From contig NZ_FNBC01000007.1 in assembly GCF_900102145.1 (NCBI RefSeq), positions 1-64,000 on the forward strand: a stretch of DNA of 64,000 nt, in the 5' to 3' direction. This DNA is from Thermus arciformis. GTDB taxonomy: Bacteria > Deinococcota > Deinococci > Deinococcales > Thermaceae. The number at the start of each line of letters is the position of its first letter. The stretch's first letter is position 1. Both the position numbers and the translations under genes were made by a program. A model generated the notes under the pieces. That model was not told the origin of the DNA, searched no databases, and saw only the letters and a list, made by a program, of their open reading frames with translations. Of the stretch, positions 1 through 10,939 are shown piece by piece.

Positions 1-2
1 GC

Positions 3-83
3 CGGGTCCTTGCCCAGGACCCCGAGACCCTCAGGCGGCACACCCTGTTCCACTGGTGGCCTAGGACGAAGGAATTAGCATAA
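3..83 (+). pseudogene. C-terminal tail of an upstream reading frame, possibly the transposase N-terminal part
   Basis: From base 3 one frame stays open for 26 codons and stops at 81-83, ending HTLFHWWPRTKELA. Its start lies off the window. It sits one frame from the transposase ORF that follows. A -1 shift near 80 would join it to that ORF just before the first catalytic-Asp motif. It may be the N-terminal half of the same transposase separated by a frameshift, or the end of an unrelated gene. Only the open frame is seen; the link is inference. Confidence 0.3.
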
Positions 84-121
84 AAGGGTATCAAACAGCC
101 CCCAGGGACCCCTACCTGGCC

Positions 122-997
122 GTGGACCTCATGCCCTCCCCCCACACCGGCCCCCAAATCCAGGGCCTCGGCCAGGTCTACCACTCCGGCCGCAAGGCCC
201 CCGTTTGGGGACACCTCTTCCTCTCCCTCACCCTCGTCTACCCTCACCAGGACCCCTACCCCCTGGCCCTCAAACCCTTCCTCAACCCGGGCATGGAAAC
301 CCCTCTCTACCCCGCGAAGACCCCCTCCGAGGCCCTGCTGGATGAGGTCTTTGACCTCCTGGCCCTGGAGCCCGGCCTGAACCTCAAGGCGGTGGTGGCC
401 GACGCCCAGTTCAGCGGAGGACTTACCCTGAGGTCCCTCATTCGGGCCGGGGTTCCCTTCGTGGGCCGGATGCGGAGCCGGGTGAAGGTCCGGCCCCTGG
501 AGCCGGAGGTGGGGGAGAGCCTTTCGGTGGGGGAGCTCCTTCAGGCCTACCCTCCCGGGAGGGCCCGGTACTACCGGCGCTTTGGGGCCTACGCCAAGCG
601 GGTGCGGGTGGAGTGGCCCCAGGTGGGGTGGGTGGACCTGGTGCTGGTCTGGGTGGGGCGCGGGGCTGGGTGGTGGGGCTTTGCCCTGGTCTCCACCCTG
701 GCGGGGGGTGTGCAGGAGGTGCTGGAGGCGTGGTTTTGCCGTTGGAAGGCGGAGGTGGTGCATAGGCTTTACAAGCAGAACCTGGGGCAGGGAAGGAGCC
801 AGGCGCGTTCGTTTGCGGCGCAGCTCATGCACGCGGAGCTGGTGGTACAGGCCTTTCACGCGATGAGGGAGGTGCGGCTGGCCTTTCCGGGGATGGCGTG
901 GCGCCACGCCCAGAGGGTAGCTGGGGAGAGGCTACTGACCGAGATAAAAGCCACCTCGCCCCCAAGGAGGAGGCTCGGGAAGGAGGGTGAGAGGTAG
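122..997 (+). CDS. IS4/IS701-like DDE transposase, N-terminally truncated
   Basis: The 291 residues carry the catalytic half of a DDE transposase. A first Asp sits in YLAVD (this motif begins just before the GTG at 122), a second in VVADAQFSG at about residue 94. A Glu-containing block, WKAEVVHRLYKQ followed by LGQGRSQARSF, matches the C-terminal signature of IS4/IS701-type enzymes. Family members are usually around 400 residues, so the N-terminal part is missing. The frame is open only back to a TAG at 62-64, so the start is a formal choice. It is probably inactive or needs frameshifting. I could not define the element's right terminal repeat in the 110 bp after the stop. Confidence 0.7.
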   Translation: MDLMPSPHTGPQIQGLGQVYHSGRKAPVWGHLFLSLTLVYPHQDPYPLALKPFLNPGMETPLYPAKTPSEALLDEVFDLLALEPGLNLKAVVADAQFSGGLTLRSLIRAGVPFVGRMRSRVKVRPLEPEVGESLSVGELLQAYPPGRARYYRRFGAYAKRVRVEWPQVGWVDLVLVWVGRGAGWWGFALVSTLAGGVQEVLEAWFCRWKAEVVHRLYKQNLGQGRSQARSFAAQLMHAELVVQAFHAMREVRLAFPGMAWRHAQRVAGERLLTEIKATSPPRRRLGKEGER

Positions 998-1076
998 GGT
1001 GAAAACTCCTGCCCTATGTTTCCGGTTTCCTTCACCCTAGGGGCCCTAGGAGGCCCCAGGGACCTTGCGCCGGGGC

Positions 1077-1104
1077 CCCCATGCTGGCGCAAGCCAGCAT
1101 GGGG
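1077..1104. terminator. Perfect 12-bp hairpin with GCAA loop
   Basis: CCCCATGCTGGC pairs exactly with GCCAGCATGGGG around a GCAA (GNRA) tetraloop. It lies between the transposase and the convergent TPR gene and so can end both transcripts. No T-run follows on either strand, as for the other candidate terminators here. Confidence 0.7.
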
Positions 1105-1109
1105 TGGTA

Positions 1110-1544
1110 TTACTGGCCCGCCTCCACCGCCTGGGCCTGGGCCGCCCAGCGCTCCGCCTCGGCCCGGTCCCCGCGCTGGTTGGCGTAGAAGGCCAGGGTA
1201 CGGGCCACCTTGGCCGCCGCCTGCCTGGCGGCCTCGTCCCAGGTGCCTCCCTTCTCCCGGTAGTTCATCCAGGCCTCCCAGGCGCGGATGGCCCACTGGG
1301 TCTCGGTGTAGATCTCGGCCAGAAGGCGAAGGGCCCGGAGGTCGTTGGGGTTCTGCTTCGCCAGGGCCTCCGCCGCCTCCAGGGCCCGCTTCCAGGGGGC
1401 GAGGTCCACGAACCCCACGGGGTAGGCCTTCCGGGCCTCCTGCCGCAGGGCTTCTACCCCCTCCAGGGTGAGGCCTCCCGCCTGCTGGGCCACTCCCAGG
1501 CTAAGAAGCGCCGCCATCCCCCAAACCAGATACGCCTTCTTCAT
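1110..1544 (-). CDS. Secreted TPR-type repeat protein
   Basis: 144 residues. An N-terminal signal peptide (MKKAYLVWGMAALLSLGVA, cleavage likely near residue 20) is followed by alpha-helical repeats of TPR type, for example ALEAAEALAKQNPNDLRALR. It is presumably an exported or lipid-anchored scaffold protein; its partner is unknown. The start is set by an AGGAGG site 8 nt upstream. A near-consensus promoter (TTGACA, 17 bp, TATCCT) precedes it, so it is expressed separately from aroH. Confidence 0.75.
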   Translation of the reverse strand: MKKAYLVWGMAALLSLGVAQQAGGLTLEGVEALRQEARKAYPVGFVDLAPWKRALEAAEALAKQNPNDLRALRLLAEIYTETQWAIRAWEAWMNYREKGGTWDEAARQAAAKVARTLAFYANQRGDRAEAERWAAQAQAVEAGQ

Positions 1545-1568
1545 CCCGCACCTCCTTTAGCCTTTTTC

Positions 1569-1597
1569 AGGATACGCCCGGGGGACCGGCGTGTCAA
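1569..1597 (-). promoter_or_regulatory. Promoter of the TPR protein gene
   Basis: On the minus strand TTGACA (1592-1597) and TATCCT (1569-1574) are 17 bp apart, followed 24 bp on by the ATG with an AGGAGG site between. The -35 box sits just past the aroH stop codon. Confidence 0.7.
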
Positions 1598-1600
1598 GGC

Positions 1601-1969
1601 TCATTGGGCGCTTTCCAGATCAGGCCGGAGCCGCACCGCTTCCCTCAGGTAGACGTGGCGCACCCGGTCCTGGGGGGTGTCGGTGTTCCAGAGGGCGAGG
1701 ACCCGGATCACCCGGGGGAGGCTTCCCGGCACCGGCACCTCCCGGGCGGAGAGGAGGGGGACCCGGTGCATGCCGATCTGCCGCGCGGCCTCGGCGGGGA
1801 AGGCGGAGGTGAGGTCCTCGGTGACGGTGAAGATGATGGCGGCGAGCTCCTCGTGGCTTTGGATGCCGTTGGCCTCCAGCATCTTCAGGAGAAGCTCCCG
1901 GGTGGCCTGGTGGATGGCCTCCGGCGTGTCCTCCTCCACGGTGATGGCGCCCCTGATGCCCCTGACCAT
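1601..1969 (-). CDS. aroH: Chorismate mutase, AroH type
   Basis: 122 residues, the length of the T. thermophilus and B. subtilis AroH-class enzymes, which convert chorismate to prephenate in Phe/Tyr synthesis. The N-terminal VRGIRGAI block and the C-terminal PRVIRVL and [12 protein letters not shown] blocks are characteristic and hold the active-site arginines. The frame is open further upstream, but the ATG at 1969 gives the family length and begins exactly at the conserved MVRGIRGA. It is monofunctional and trimeric in the family. It is divergent from the LmbE gene. Confidence 0.95.
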   Translation of the reverse strand: MVRGIRGAITVEEDTPEAIHQATRELLLKMLEANGIQSHEELAAIIFTVTEDLTSAFPAEAARQIGMHRVPLLSAREVPVPGSLPRVIRVLALWNTDTPQDRVRHVYLREAVRLRPDLESAQ

Positions 1970-2015
1970 AGTTAGGCCCCATGCTAAGGGGTTTCCCCCT
2001 TGGGGGCAAGGCGGG

Positions 2016-2021
2016 TAGACT
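2016..2021 (+). promoter_or_regulatory. -10 box of the leaderless LmbE gene
   Basis: TAGACT ends 6 nt before the ATG at 2028, too close for a Shine-Dalgarno leader, so the transcript should start at or next to the start codon. Confidence 0.55.
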
Positions 2022-2027
2022 GGCCCC

Positions 2028-2690
2028 ATGAACCTTCTGGCGGTCTTCGCCCATCCCGACGACGAGATCGGCGCCGCGGGCACCCTGGCCCTTCACGCCC
2101 GGAAGGGGGACCGGGTGATGCTGGTCTGGATGACCCGGGGGGAGCTCGCCAGCCAGTTCGGGGACGCGCCGCCCGAGGAGGTGGCCCGGGTGCGGGAAGG
2201 GCACGGGGCCCACGTGGCGGGGCTCATCGGGGCCGAGCCCCGCTTCTTGCCCTTCCGGGACACCCTGCTCACCGGGGGCCGGGAGGAGGCCCTGGCCCTG
2301 GCCCGGCTCATGGCCGAGTTCCGGCCGGACGCCGTGATCACCTGGGACCCCCTGGACGTCCACCCGGACCACCGGGCCACCCACCAGGCGGTGCTTTCCG
2401 CCCTGAAGCTCTGCCGCATCCCCAAGCTCGTGGGGGAGGCCCACCGGAAGCCCGTGCGCCTCTACCACTACCCGAGGCGGGAGCTTTTGCGCCCCTGGGT
2501 GTACGTGAACGTGGCGGAGACCCAGGAGGTGGCGGAGAAGGTGTTCGCCTTCTACCGGGAGTTCTACGGGTGGGCCTTCAGCCTCGAGGACTTCCGGGCT
2601 CGGCGCCGCCTTCTGGGGCAGGAGGCGGGGGTTCCCTTTGCGGAGGCCTTTCAGACGGAGGCTCCTCCTGCGTGGCCAGGGCTTCCCTGA
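2028..2690 (+). CDS. LmbE/PIG-L family N-acetylglucosamine deacetylase
   Basis: 220 residues. The zinc-binding AHPDDE motif lies at residues 8-13 and the second motif HPDHRATH near residue 110, as in GlcNAc-Ins/GlcNAc-malate deacetylases. In Deinococcus-Thermus one such enzyme (BshB) serves bacillithiol synthesis, but the family has paralogues with other substrates, so the exact role is open. Its 3' end overlaps the convergent ClC gene by 113 bp. Confidence 0.85.
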   Translation: MNLLAVFAHPDDEIGAAGTLALHARKGDRVMLVWMTRGELASQFGDAPPEEVARVREGHGAHVAGLIGAEPRFLPFRDTLLTGGREEALALARLMAEFRPDAVITWDPLDVHPDHRATHQAVLSALKLCRIPKLVGEAHRKPVRLYHYPRRELLRPWVYVNVAETQEVAEKVFAFYREFYGWAFSLEDFRARRRLLGQEAGVPFAEAFQTEAPPAWPGLP

Positions 2691-3939
2691 GGCCTTCCGA
2701 GGGGTGGGCAGGGCTCAGCACGTAGGCCAGGAGGACGGCGGGAAGGACGAGGGGCAAGGTGGCGTACCCCCCCCACTCCGCGGCCAGCACTGTGGCGGCG
2801 AAGGGGGCCCGGGCCACCCCGGCCAAGACGGCGCTTCCCCCGGCTAGGGCCAAGGCCTCCGGGGGCAGGGCCAGGGGCCCCGAGAGCCGGGCGAGGAGGG
2901 CCCCCAGGAGGCCGCCCAGGACCAGGGCCGGGGTGTAGGGGCCCCCGTAGGCCCGCGCCCCCTGGGCCAGGAGGACCAGGGCGAGCTTGGCGAGGAGCAA
3001 GGAGAGGAGGGCGGAGAGGCCAAGAAGAGGGGTGGTGGCCACCGCCACCCAGCCGAGGCCCGCCCCTAAGGCCTCGGGCACGAGGAGGAGGCTAAGCCCC
3101 AGGGCCAGGCCCAAAAGCCCGTGCCGCAGGGGAAAGGCCAGGGGCTTAAGCCGCCTTCGCAGGAAGCGGCTTCCCTCCGTGAGGGAGGCGGCGAGGAGGG
3201 CCGCCAGGAGGCCCGTGAGCATCCCCGCGGGCAGGGCCTCGAGGCCCACCTCCACCCGGAAGGGCAGGAGGGGGGTGTAGCCGAAGAAGGCCCCGTACAC
3301 GGCGAAGCCGGAAAGGGCCCCGATGAGGGCCGGGGTGAGGGCCCGGGCCTCCAGGAGGAGGCTTTGGTAGAGGATCTCTGTGGCCAGGAGGGCCCCCGCC
3401 ACGGGGGCGTGGAAGGCGGCCCCAAGCCCCGCGGCAAGCCCGGCGAAGGCCAGCCCCCCGCCCACCCGGGGAAAGCGGCGGTCCAGGGCGCTTCCCAGCC
3501 AGAGGCCGAGCACCCCAAAGGGCCCTTCCCGCCCCAGGGGGGAGTAGAGGGCGAGCTGCAGCACCCCCCCCAGGACCGACCGGGGGTGGGCGAGCCTCGA
3601 GGCCTCCCGCCCTTCCCGGGCCAGGAGGAGGAGGGCGGAAAGCCCCTGGCCGCTTCCCAGGAGGCTGATGAGGGCAAAAAGGAGGGGGAGGAGAAGGGCC
3701 AGGGGCCAGAAGCGGGGCCCGGTGAAGGCCTGCAAAAGCCCCCCTTCCCCCGGGGGTTCCGGGGGGAGGTAGCCGAAGGCGAGCCCCGCGGCCTCTCCCA
3801 GGGCGCGCAGGGCCAGGTTGAGGAGGGCCACCCCAAGCCCGGCCGCGGCCCCCGTGAAGGCGCTGTAGAGGATGAGGGGGCCTAAGTGGCGCGTCCCCTC
3901 GTCCAAGAGGGGGAAGCGGTTGGGCGGGCGGGGCGGCAT
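2578..3939 (-). CDS. ClC-family chloride channel/transporter
   Basis: 453 residues, hydrophobic throughout (ten or more helices). GREGPF carries the gating glutamate, and GGPYTPALVLGG corresponds to the GxFxP filter. Compared with E. coli ClC-ec1, the serine loop GSGIP reads GSGQG. The internal proton glutamate (second Glu of IIEEM) is Ile (ATEIL), while the filter Tyr near the C-terminus (GGYATLP) is kept. That pattern suggests altered anion preference or loss of H+ coupling. It is the last gene of the serS operon; its ATG overlaps the amidohydrolase stop by one base. Confidence 0.88.
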   Translation of the reverse strand: MPPRPPNRFPLLDEGTRHLGPLILYSAFTGAAAGLGVALLNLALRALGEAAGLAFGYLPPEPPGEGGLLQAFTGPRFWPLALLLPLLFALISLLGSGQGLSALLLLAREGREASRLAHPRSVLGGVLQLALYSPLGREGPFGVLGLWLGSALDRRFPRVGGGLAFAGLAAGLGAAFHAPVAGALLATEILYQSLLLEARALTPALIGALSGFAVYGAFFGYTPLLPFRVEVGLEALPAGMLTGLLAALLAASLTEGSRFLRRRLKPLAFPLRHGLLGLALGLSLLLVPEALGAGLGWVAVATTPLLGLSALLSLLLAKLALVLLAQGARAYGGPYTPALVLGGLLGALLARLSGPLALPPEALALAGGSAVLAGVARAPFAATVLAAEWGGYATLPLVLPAVLLAYVLSPAHPSEGLREALATQEEPPSERPPQREPPPPAPEGGAEPGSPRG

Positions 3940-5048
3940 CAGAGGGAGTGTACCAAAGCCAGGGGCGTCCCCCGGGTGAGCCTGGGCGTGGGGAGGCCCA
4001 AGGCCCGGTACCCTCCCCGGGTGAGGGCCCGCACCAGGAGGCGGGGCTCCGCCCGGCCCCAGAGGAAGCGGGCCTCGTTCTTCACGTCCAGGTCGGGGCT
4101 TGAGCCCCTAGAGTCCGTGCCCAGGGCGAGCTCCACCCCGTGCTTGGCGTAGAGGGCGAGGGGGGCCTCCCCCACCTCCAGGTTCGCGTTGGACCGGGGG
4201 CAGAGGACCACCTTGGTCCCCGTCTCGGCGAGGAGCCCCACCTCCTCCTCGTCCACCTGGACCCCGTGGACGAGGAGGGTGGTGGGCCCCAGGACCCCGA
4301 GGGCGTGGAGGTGGCGGACGGGGGTCGTGCCCGGGGGGGTCCAGGGGGTCTGGGCGAAGCGGCCGTACACCTCCCGCAAGGGGCCCTCCCCCCGAGCGAG
4401 GAAGGCCACCTCCTCGGGGCTTTCCGCCGCGTGGACCATGAGGGGGATCCCCTCGGCCCTGGCCCACTCCGCAAGCCGCTTGAGGAGGAGAGGGCTCACG
4501 GAGTAGGGGGCGTGGGGGGAAAGCCCCACCCTTACCTTCCCTTCCCGCCTCCGCCAGGCCTCCACCTTCCGCCGCACCGCCCTATAGACCTCCTCCGCCA
4601 GGGAGGGCTCCGGGGCGAAGACCTCGTAGAAGGCCACCCCGGGGAGGGGGCTTTCCTCGAGGAGGAAGTCCATCCCCTCGTCCTTGAAGACGATGTCGGC
4701 GAAGGCTCCCGCCCCGGAGGCCAGAAGCTCCTCCAGGCCCCGCTTCGTCCCTTCCAGCCCCCGCCGTTCCCGGTGGGCCACCACGTGGCGCAGGAAGCCC
4801 GCGAAGGGCCCCCGGTAGAGGGGGAGGAGGGTGAGGTCCAGGTGGGTGTGGGCGTTCACCGGGGGCGGGAGGAGGGCAAGGCCCTTGTGGACCACCTCCG
4901 CTTCGGGAAAGCGGGCCCTTAGCTCCTCCAGGCTTCCCTGGCCCACCACGAACCCGCCCTGCACCGCCAAGGCCCCCCGGAGCATGGGGGTGCCGAAGCC
5001 GGTGTAGACCACCTCGGCGGTCCAGAGCTCAGTCCTTAGCCAGGACAT
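3939..5048 (-). CDS. Amidohydrolase (cytosine/aminofutalosine deaminase-like)
   Basis: 369 residues. The TIM-barrel amidohydrolase motifs are present: NAHTHLD near residue 65 (metal HxH), LSPHAPYSVS, HAAES and LGTDSRGSSP (metal Asp). The closest family I recognise is the aminofutalosine/5'-deoxyadenosine deaminase group. Thermus makes menaquinone by the futalosine route, so a role there is plausible but unproven. It overlaps the upstream GNAT gene by 20 bp, indicating translational coupling. Confidence 0.8.
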   Translation of the reverse strand: MSWLRTELWTAEVVYTGFGTPMLRGALAVQGGFVVGQGSLEELRARFPEAEVVHKGLALLPPPVNAHTHLDLTLLPLYRGPFAGFLRHVVAHRERRGLEGTKRGLEELLASGAGAFADIVFKDEGMDFLLEESPLPGVAFYEVFAPEPSLAEEVYRAVRRKVEAWRRREGKVRVGLSPHAPYSVSPLLLKRLAEWARAEGIPLMVHAAESPEEVAFLARGEGPLREVYGRFAQTPWTPPGTTPVRHLHALGVLGPTTLLVHGVQVDEEEVGLLAETGTKVVLCPRSNANLEVGEAPLALYAKHGVELALGTDSRGSSPDLDVKNEARFLWGRAEPRLLVRALTRGGYRALGLPTPRLTRGTPLALVHSL

Positions 5049-5783
5049 ACCGGTTGGGGTGGCGGAGGAAGTCCACCAGGCGGTAGCCCCGGGCGAAGTA
5101 GTGGGGGAGGACCAGGCGGCTGTGCTCCCGCCACGTTAGGGCCAAAGCGGGGTCTTCCCGGAGGATCCTCCCCCAGTCCTCGGGGATCTGGAAGAGGAGC
5201 CTCTCGGCCTCGAGGTCAAGCCTCGCCTCCAGGGGCACCTCCCCCTCCACCCGGTTCACCTGGGGGAGGCCCGCCACCTCGGGCTCGGGCGGGGGGGCGT
5301 AGATGCGGGCGTAGACCCTTTCCGAGAGGAGGTCCCACTCGGCGAGGAGCCGGTCCGAGGGGGCCCCGGCGTTGATGCCCGACATGGGGCCGTAGTGGTC
5401 GGGGAAGTAGGTCCTGGCCGTGGCCCCGAGCTTCCGCAGGTTGAAGTTGGCGTTCGCTCCCCGCATGGGGTCAAAGGTCCAGACCACCTTCCGAATGCCC
5501 CGGGCGAGGCACCAGTCCCTTTGGAAGCGCTTAAGGAGGAGGGCCGCCCCCGTGCCCCTGTAGGCCTCCAGGACGCCCAGCATGTGGGAGTGGTGGAGGG
5601 CGGGGTCTTTTGTGGGGAAGCCGAAGACGAAGCCCACCATCCTCCCCTCGGCGAAGGCCCCGGCCACAAGCCCCCCCTCGTCCTGGACGGCGATGAGGAG
5701 GCCCCGCGGCACCAGGTCGCTTTCCGCGCGCCCCCAGACCTCCCGCTGGAGGGCCACCACCTCCTCCATCTCCTCCCAGCCCC

Positions 5784-5811
<28 letters not shown>
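5029..5811 (-). CDS. GNAT-family acetyltransferase (COG3375 type)
   Basis: 260 residues. The GNAT acyl-CoA-binding region is seen around [16 protein letters not shown], followed by [18 protein letters not shown], which marks the COG3375 group. Genes of this group often sit next to N-acylamino-acid racemases, as here, suggesting N-acetylation of amino acids or derivatives feeding the racemase; this is inference from context. It overlaps the upstream racemase gene by 28 bp. Confidence 0.78.
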
Positions 5812-8421
<2,610 letters not shown>

Positions 8422-8428
8422 GGGGGCT

Positions 8429-8434
8429 ATCTTA
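8429..8434 (-). promoter_or_regulatory. -10 box of the leaderless gatC-serS operon
   Basis: TAAGAT on the minus strand ends 7 nt before the gatC ATG and overlaps the stop codon of the upstream DUF554 gene. Confidence 0.5.
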
Positions 8435-9175
8435 GCTCAGCCACTCCGCCAAGGCCCAGACCAAGGGGGCGAGGAGGAGGGCGGGGAGGAAGGAGCCCAC
8501 CCGCACCTTGGTGAGCCCCAGGAGGTTGATGCCCACCCCGAGGACCATGAGCCCCCCCACCCCGGTCACCAGGAGGACCCGGGGGTCTTGGGCGGGGTCG
8601 GGGAGGGCCTGGCTCAAGGTGCCCGCCAGGAGGGCCACCCCCCCCTGGTAGAGGAGGATCACCAGGACGCTGAAGCCCACCCCCACGCCGAAGGAGCTGG
8701 TGAGGGCGATGGCGGAGAGGCCGTCCAGGGTGGCCTTGAGGAGGAGGAGGCTTGCGTCCCCCGTGAGGCCGTTTTGGATGGAGCCCAGAAGGGTCATGGG
8801 CCCCACGCAGAAGAGGAGGCTCGCCGCCACGAAGCCCTCGGTGAAACTCCCCCCGCCCCGCACCGCCCGCTTGATCCTCTCCCCGAGGCCCTCGAGGCCC
8901 TCCTCCACCCGGGCCCACTCCCCCAAAAGCCCCCCCAGGACCAAGGCGACGAGCCCCAGGACCACCCCGTCCACCGCCCCGCCCTTGGCCTTTCCCAGGG
9001 CCTGGGCCATGGAGAGGCCGATGAAGAGGGTGGTGAGCCCCACCCCTTGCACCATGATCCGGGCCATCCTTTCGGGAAGCCTTCCCCTTAGGGCGAGGCC
9101 GAGCCCCGTGCCCAGGGCCACGGTGGCGGCGTTCACCAGGGTCCCCGAGAGCTTGTCCAGGAGGGTGAGTTCCAT
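8432..9175 (-). CDS. DUF554 family membrane protein
   Basis: 247 residues with about seven transmembrane segments. Conserved blocks such as LSGTLVNAATVALGTGLGL at the N-terminus and the GAVDG and TLLGSIQNGLTGD loops identify the DUF554 (YdfK-like) family, whose function is not established. A TAGAAT box 7 nt before the ATG makes the message leaderless. It is divergent from mnmD with only 14 bp between the starts. Confidence 0.85.
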   Translation of the reverse strand: MELTLLDKLSGTLVNAATVALGTGLGLALRGRLPERMARIMVQGVGLTTLFIGLSMAQALGKAKGGAVDGVVLGLVALVLGGLLGEWARVEEGLEGLGERIKRAVRGGGSFTEGFVAASLLFCVGPMTLLGSIQNGLTGDASLLLLKATLDGLSAIALTSSFGVGVGFSVLVILLYQGGVALLAGTLSQALPDPAQDPRVLLVTGVGGLMVLGVGINLLGLTKVRVGSFLPALLLAPLVWALAEWLS

Positions 9176-9182
9176 GGGGGGT

Positions 9183-9188
9183 ATTCTA
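9183..9188 (-). promoter_or_regulatory. -10 box of the leaderless DUF554 gene
   Basis: TAGAAT on the minus strand, 7 nt upstream of the ATG at 9175. It lies inside the 14-bp gap to the divergent mnmD gene, so the two promoters must overlap. Confidence 0.5.
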
Positions 9189-9189
9189 A

Positions 9190-9849
9190 ATGGGAATGGA
9201 GCGCCTCCTCACCGCGGACGGCACCCCCACCCTCTTCCACCCCGCTTACGGGGAGGCCTACCACCCGAGGCAGGGGGCCCTCCTCCAGGCGCGTAGGCTC
9301 TACCTGGAGAAGACCCTCACCCACCTCCACCCCGCCCCCAGGGTCCTGGAGGTGGGCTTCGGGCTCGGGGTGAACTTCCGGGTGGCCCTGGAAAGCGCCC
9401 TGTCGCGGGGAGTGCGGCTTTCCTACCTGGCGGTGGAGCGCGAGCCCTTGCCCAGGGAGGCCCTGGCGCAAATCCCTCTCCCTTTGCCCCGAGCGGAAGC
9501 GGTCTTCGCCGACCTCCTTAGGGCCTGGCCCACCTCTTGCTTCCAGGGGTCCTGGGGGGAGCTACGGCTCCTCTTCCTGGACGTGCGGGAGGCGGTCTTG
9601 CCCTCCCGCTGGGCCACGGCGGTCTACCTGGACCCCTTCAGCCCCAGGGCCAACCCCGAGGCCTGGTCCCTCCCCGTCCTCTTAAAGCTCCGGAGGAGTC
9701 TGAAGCGGGGCGGGAGGCTTGCCACCTACTCCGCCCAGGGGGCCTTCAGGCGGGCCCTCCGGGAGGCGGGGTTTGCCCTGCACCGGGTCCCTGGGGTGGG
9801 GAAGCGGGAGTGGACGGTGGGTATCGCGCGAGGAGCTCCTCCCGGCTGA
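9190..9849 (+). CDS. mnmD: tRNA 5-methylaminomethyl-2-thiouridine methyltransferase, MnmD type
   Basis: 219 residues. The SAM-binding loop VLEVGFGLGVNFRVAL and the family signature YLDPFSPRANPEAWS identify the methyltransferase half of MnmC as a stand-alone protein. It methylates nm5s2U34 to mnm5s2U34 in the wobble position of some tRNAs. The oxidase half (MnmC1) is absent, as in other bacteria with stand-alone MnmD. The last 104 bp overlap the convergent deacetylase gene. Confidence 0.85.
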   Translation: MGMERLLTADGTPTLFHPAYGEAYHPRQGALLQARRLYLEKTLTHLHPAPRVLEVGFGLGVNFRVALESALSRGVRLSYLAVEREPLPREALAQIPLPLPRAEAVFADLLRAWPTSCFQGSWGELRLLFLDVREAVLPSRWATAVYLDPFSPRANPEAWSLPVLLKLRRSLKRGGRLATYSAQGAFRRALREAGFALHRVPGVGKREWTVGIARGAPPG

Positions 9850-10939
9850 GGTAGGCCATCCGGGCCGGGGGCCTTTTCCGCTTGGGGAGCTCCCCCCGGT
9901 AAAGCCAGAGGAACCAGGCGCTGGCGAGCCCCGCCACGAGCCTTGGCCAGAAGGGGAGGTCTTGGGTCTTGAGGCCCAGGATCCTTCCCCCGTCCGCCAG
10001 GTAGGTGTACCCGTAGACGAGGCGCACCTCGGGGTCTTCGGCCACCCTCTCCGCCACCTTCGCCAGGCTTCGCCGCAGGTGGCGGACCGCCTCAAAGGGG
10101 GCAAGCGCCATCACCCGCTGGCTTTCCAGGTGGAGCTCAAAGGCGGGGACGCCCCGGGGAAGCCCGGGGAGGGCGGGGCCGGGGAAGGGCTTTTTCTCTA
10201 TCCGGAAAAGGTCAAAGGGGCCAAGCCCCGCCCGCACCACCCGGTGCCTCCGGTTGTACCGCTCCTCAAACCCCTGGAGGCCCCGGATGAGGGCGAGCCT
10301 CGGGGTGAGGGGCAAGGGGGCGAGGTCGTCCAGGGTGGTGGGCCGGTACCCCAGGCGGAGCATCTCCGGGAGGGCCCGCTCCAGGAGCCTCAGGGTGCGC
10401 TCCGGCCCGTCGTGGAGGAGGACGATGGACCCGGGGCGCAGGTAGAAGAGGAGCCTTTCGGCGAGCTCCTCGGGGGGCAGGGGGAGCCAGTCCTTGCTTT
10501 CTAGGTCCCAAAGGGCCACCCGCTTGCCCAAAAGCCGGGCGAAGAGGCGGGTGAAGGGGGTGTGGAGGCCGTGGGGAGGGCGGTAGTAGCGCCCGGGGTT
10601 TTGGGCCATGTGCCGCCACTCCAGCCAGGGGAGGAGGAGCCAAAGGGGGCGGTGCCCCTCCCCGTGGTCCTCCACCTGGTGGCCTTCCCGCCTAATGGCC
10701 TCCACCAGGTCCGGCCTGGCCCGGGCCCTCTCCCCGGTGAGGAAGAAGGTGGCCTTGACCCCGTGCCGGGCGAGGAGGGCGAGGAGGGCTTCCGTCCTTT
10801 CCGAGGGGCCGTCGTCAAAGGTGAGGGCCACCTTGGGCTCCCGCCGGCTTCCGTGGGCGTAGGCCCTAAGGCCCAGGAAGCGGAAGAGGAGGTCCGAGAG
10901 GCCGTAGAGGAGAAGGACCAGACCCAAGGCTAGCTCCAT
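9746..10939 (-). CDS. Polysaccharide deacetylase (NodB fold) with long C-terminal extension
   Basis: 397 residues. An N-terminal membrane segment (about 3-20) precedes a NodB domain: motif 1 TFDDGP near residue 41, motif 2 HGEGH (usually HSxxH), motif 3 RPPHG and motif 5 LHDG. Residues from about 205 on are not part of NodB and match nothing I recognise. The final residues are Pro/Gly-rich where the gene overlaps mnmD. It probably deacetylates a cell-envelope glycan. The start overlaps the MFS gene end by 10 bp. Confidence 0.8.
   Translation of the reverse strand: MELALGLVLLLYGLSDLLFRFLGLRAYAHGSRREPKVALTFDDGPSERTEALLALLARHGVKATFFLTGERARARPDLVEAIRREGHQVEDHGEGHRPLWLLLPWLEWRHMAQNPGRYYRPPHGLHTPFTRLFARLLGKRVALWDLESKDWLPLPPEELAERLLFYLRPGSIVLLHDGPERTLRLLERALPEMLRLGYRPTTLDDLAPLPLTPRLALIRGLQGFEERYNRRHRVVRAGLGPFDLFRIEKKPFPGPALPGLPRGVPAFELHLESQRVMALAPFEAVRHLRRSLAKVAERVAEDPEVRLVYGYTYLADGGRILGLKTQDLPFWPRLVAGLASAWFLWLYRGELPKRKRPPARMAYLSREELLARYPPSTPASPPQGPGAGQTPPPGGPA

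Noticed and set aside
1036-1050. Perfect short palindrome CCTAGGG-G-CCCTAGG after the transposase
   Set aside because: Seven-base inverted repeats of G and C are frequent in this DNA. It has no T-run and no link to a gene start, so I list no function.
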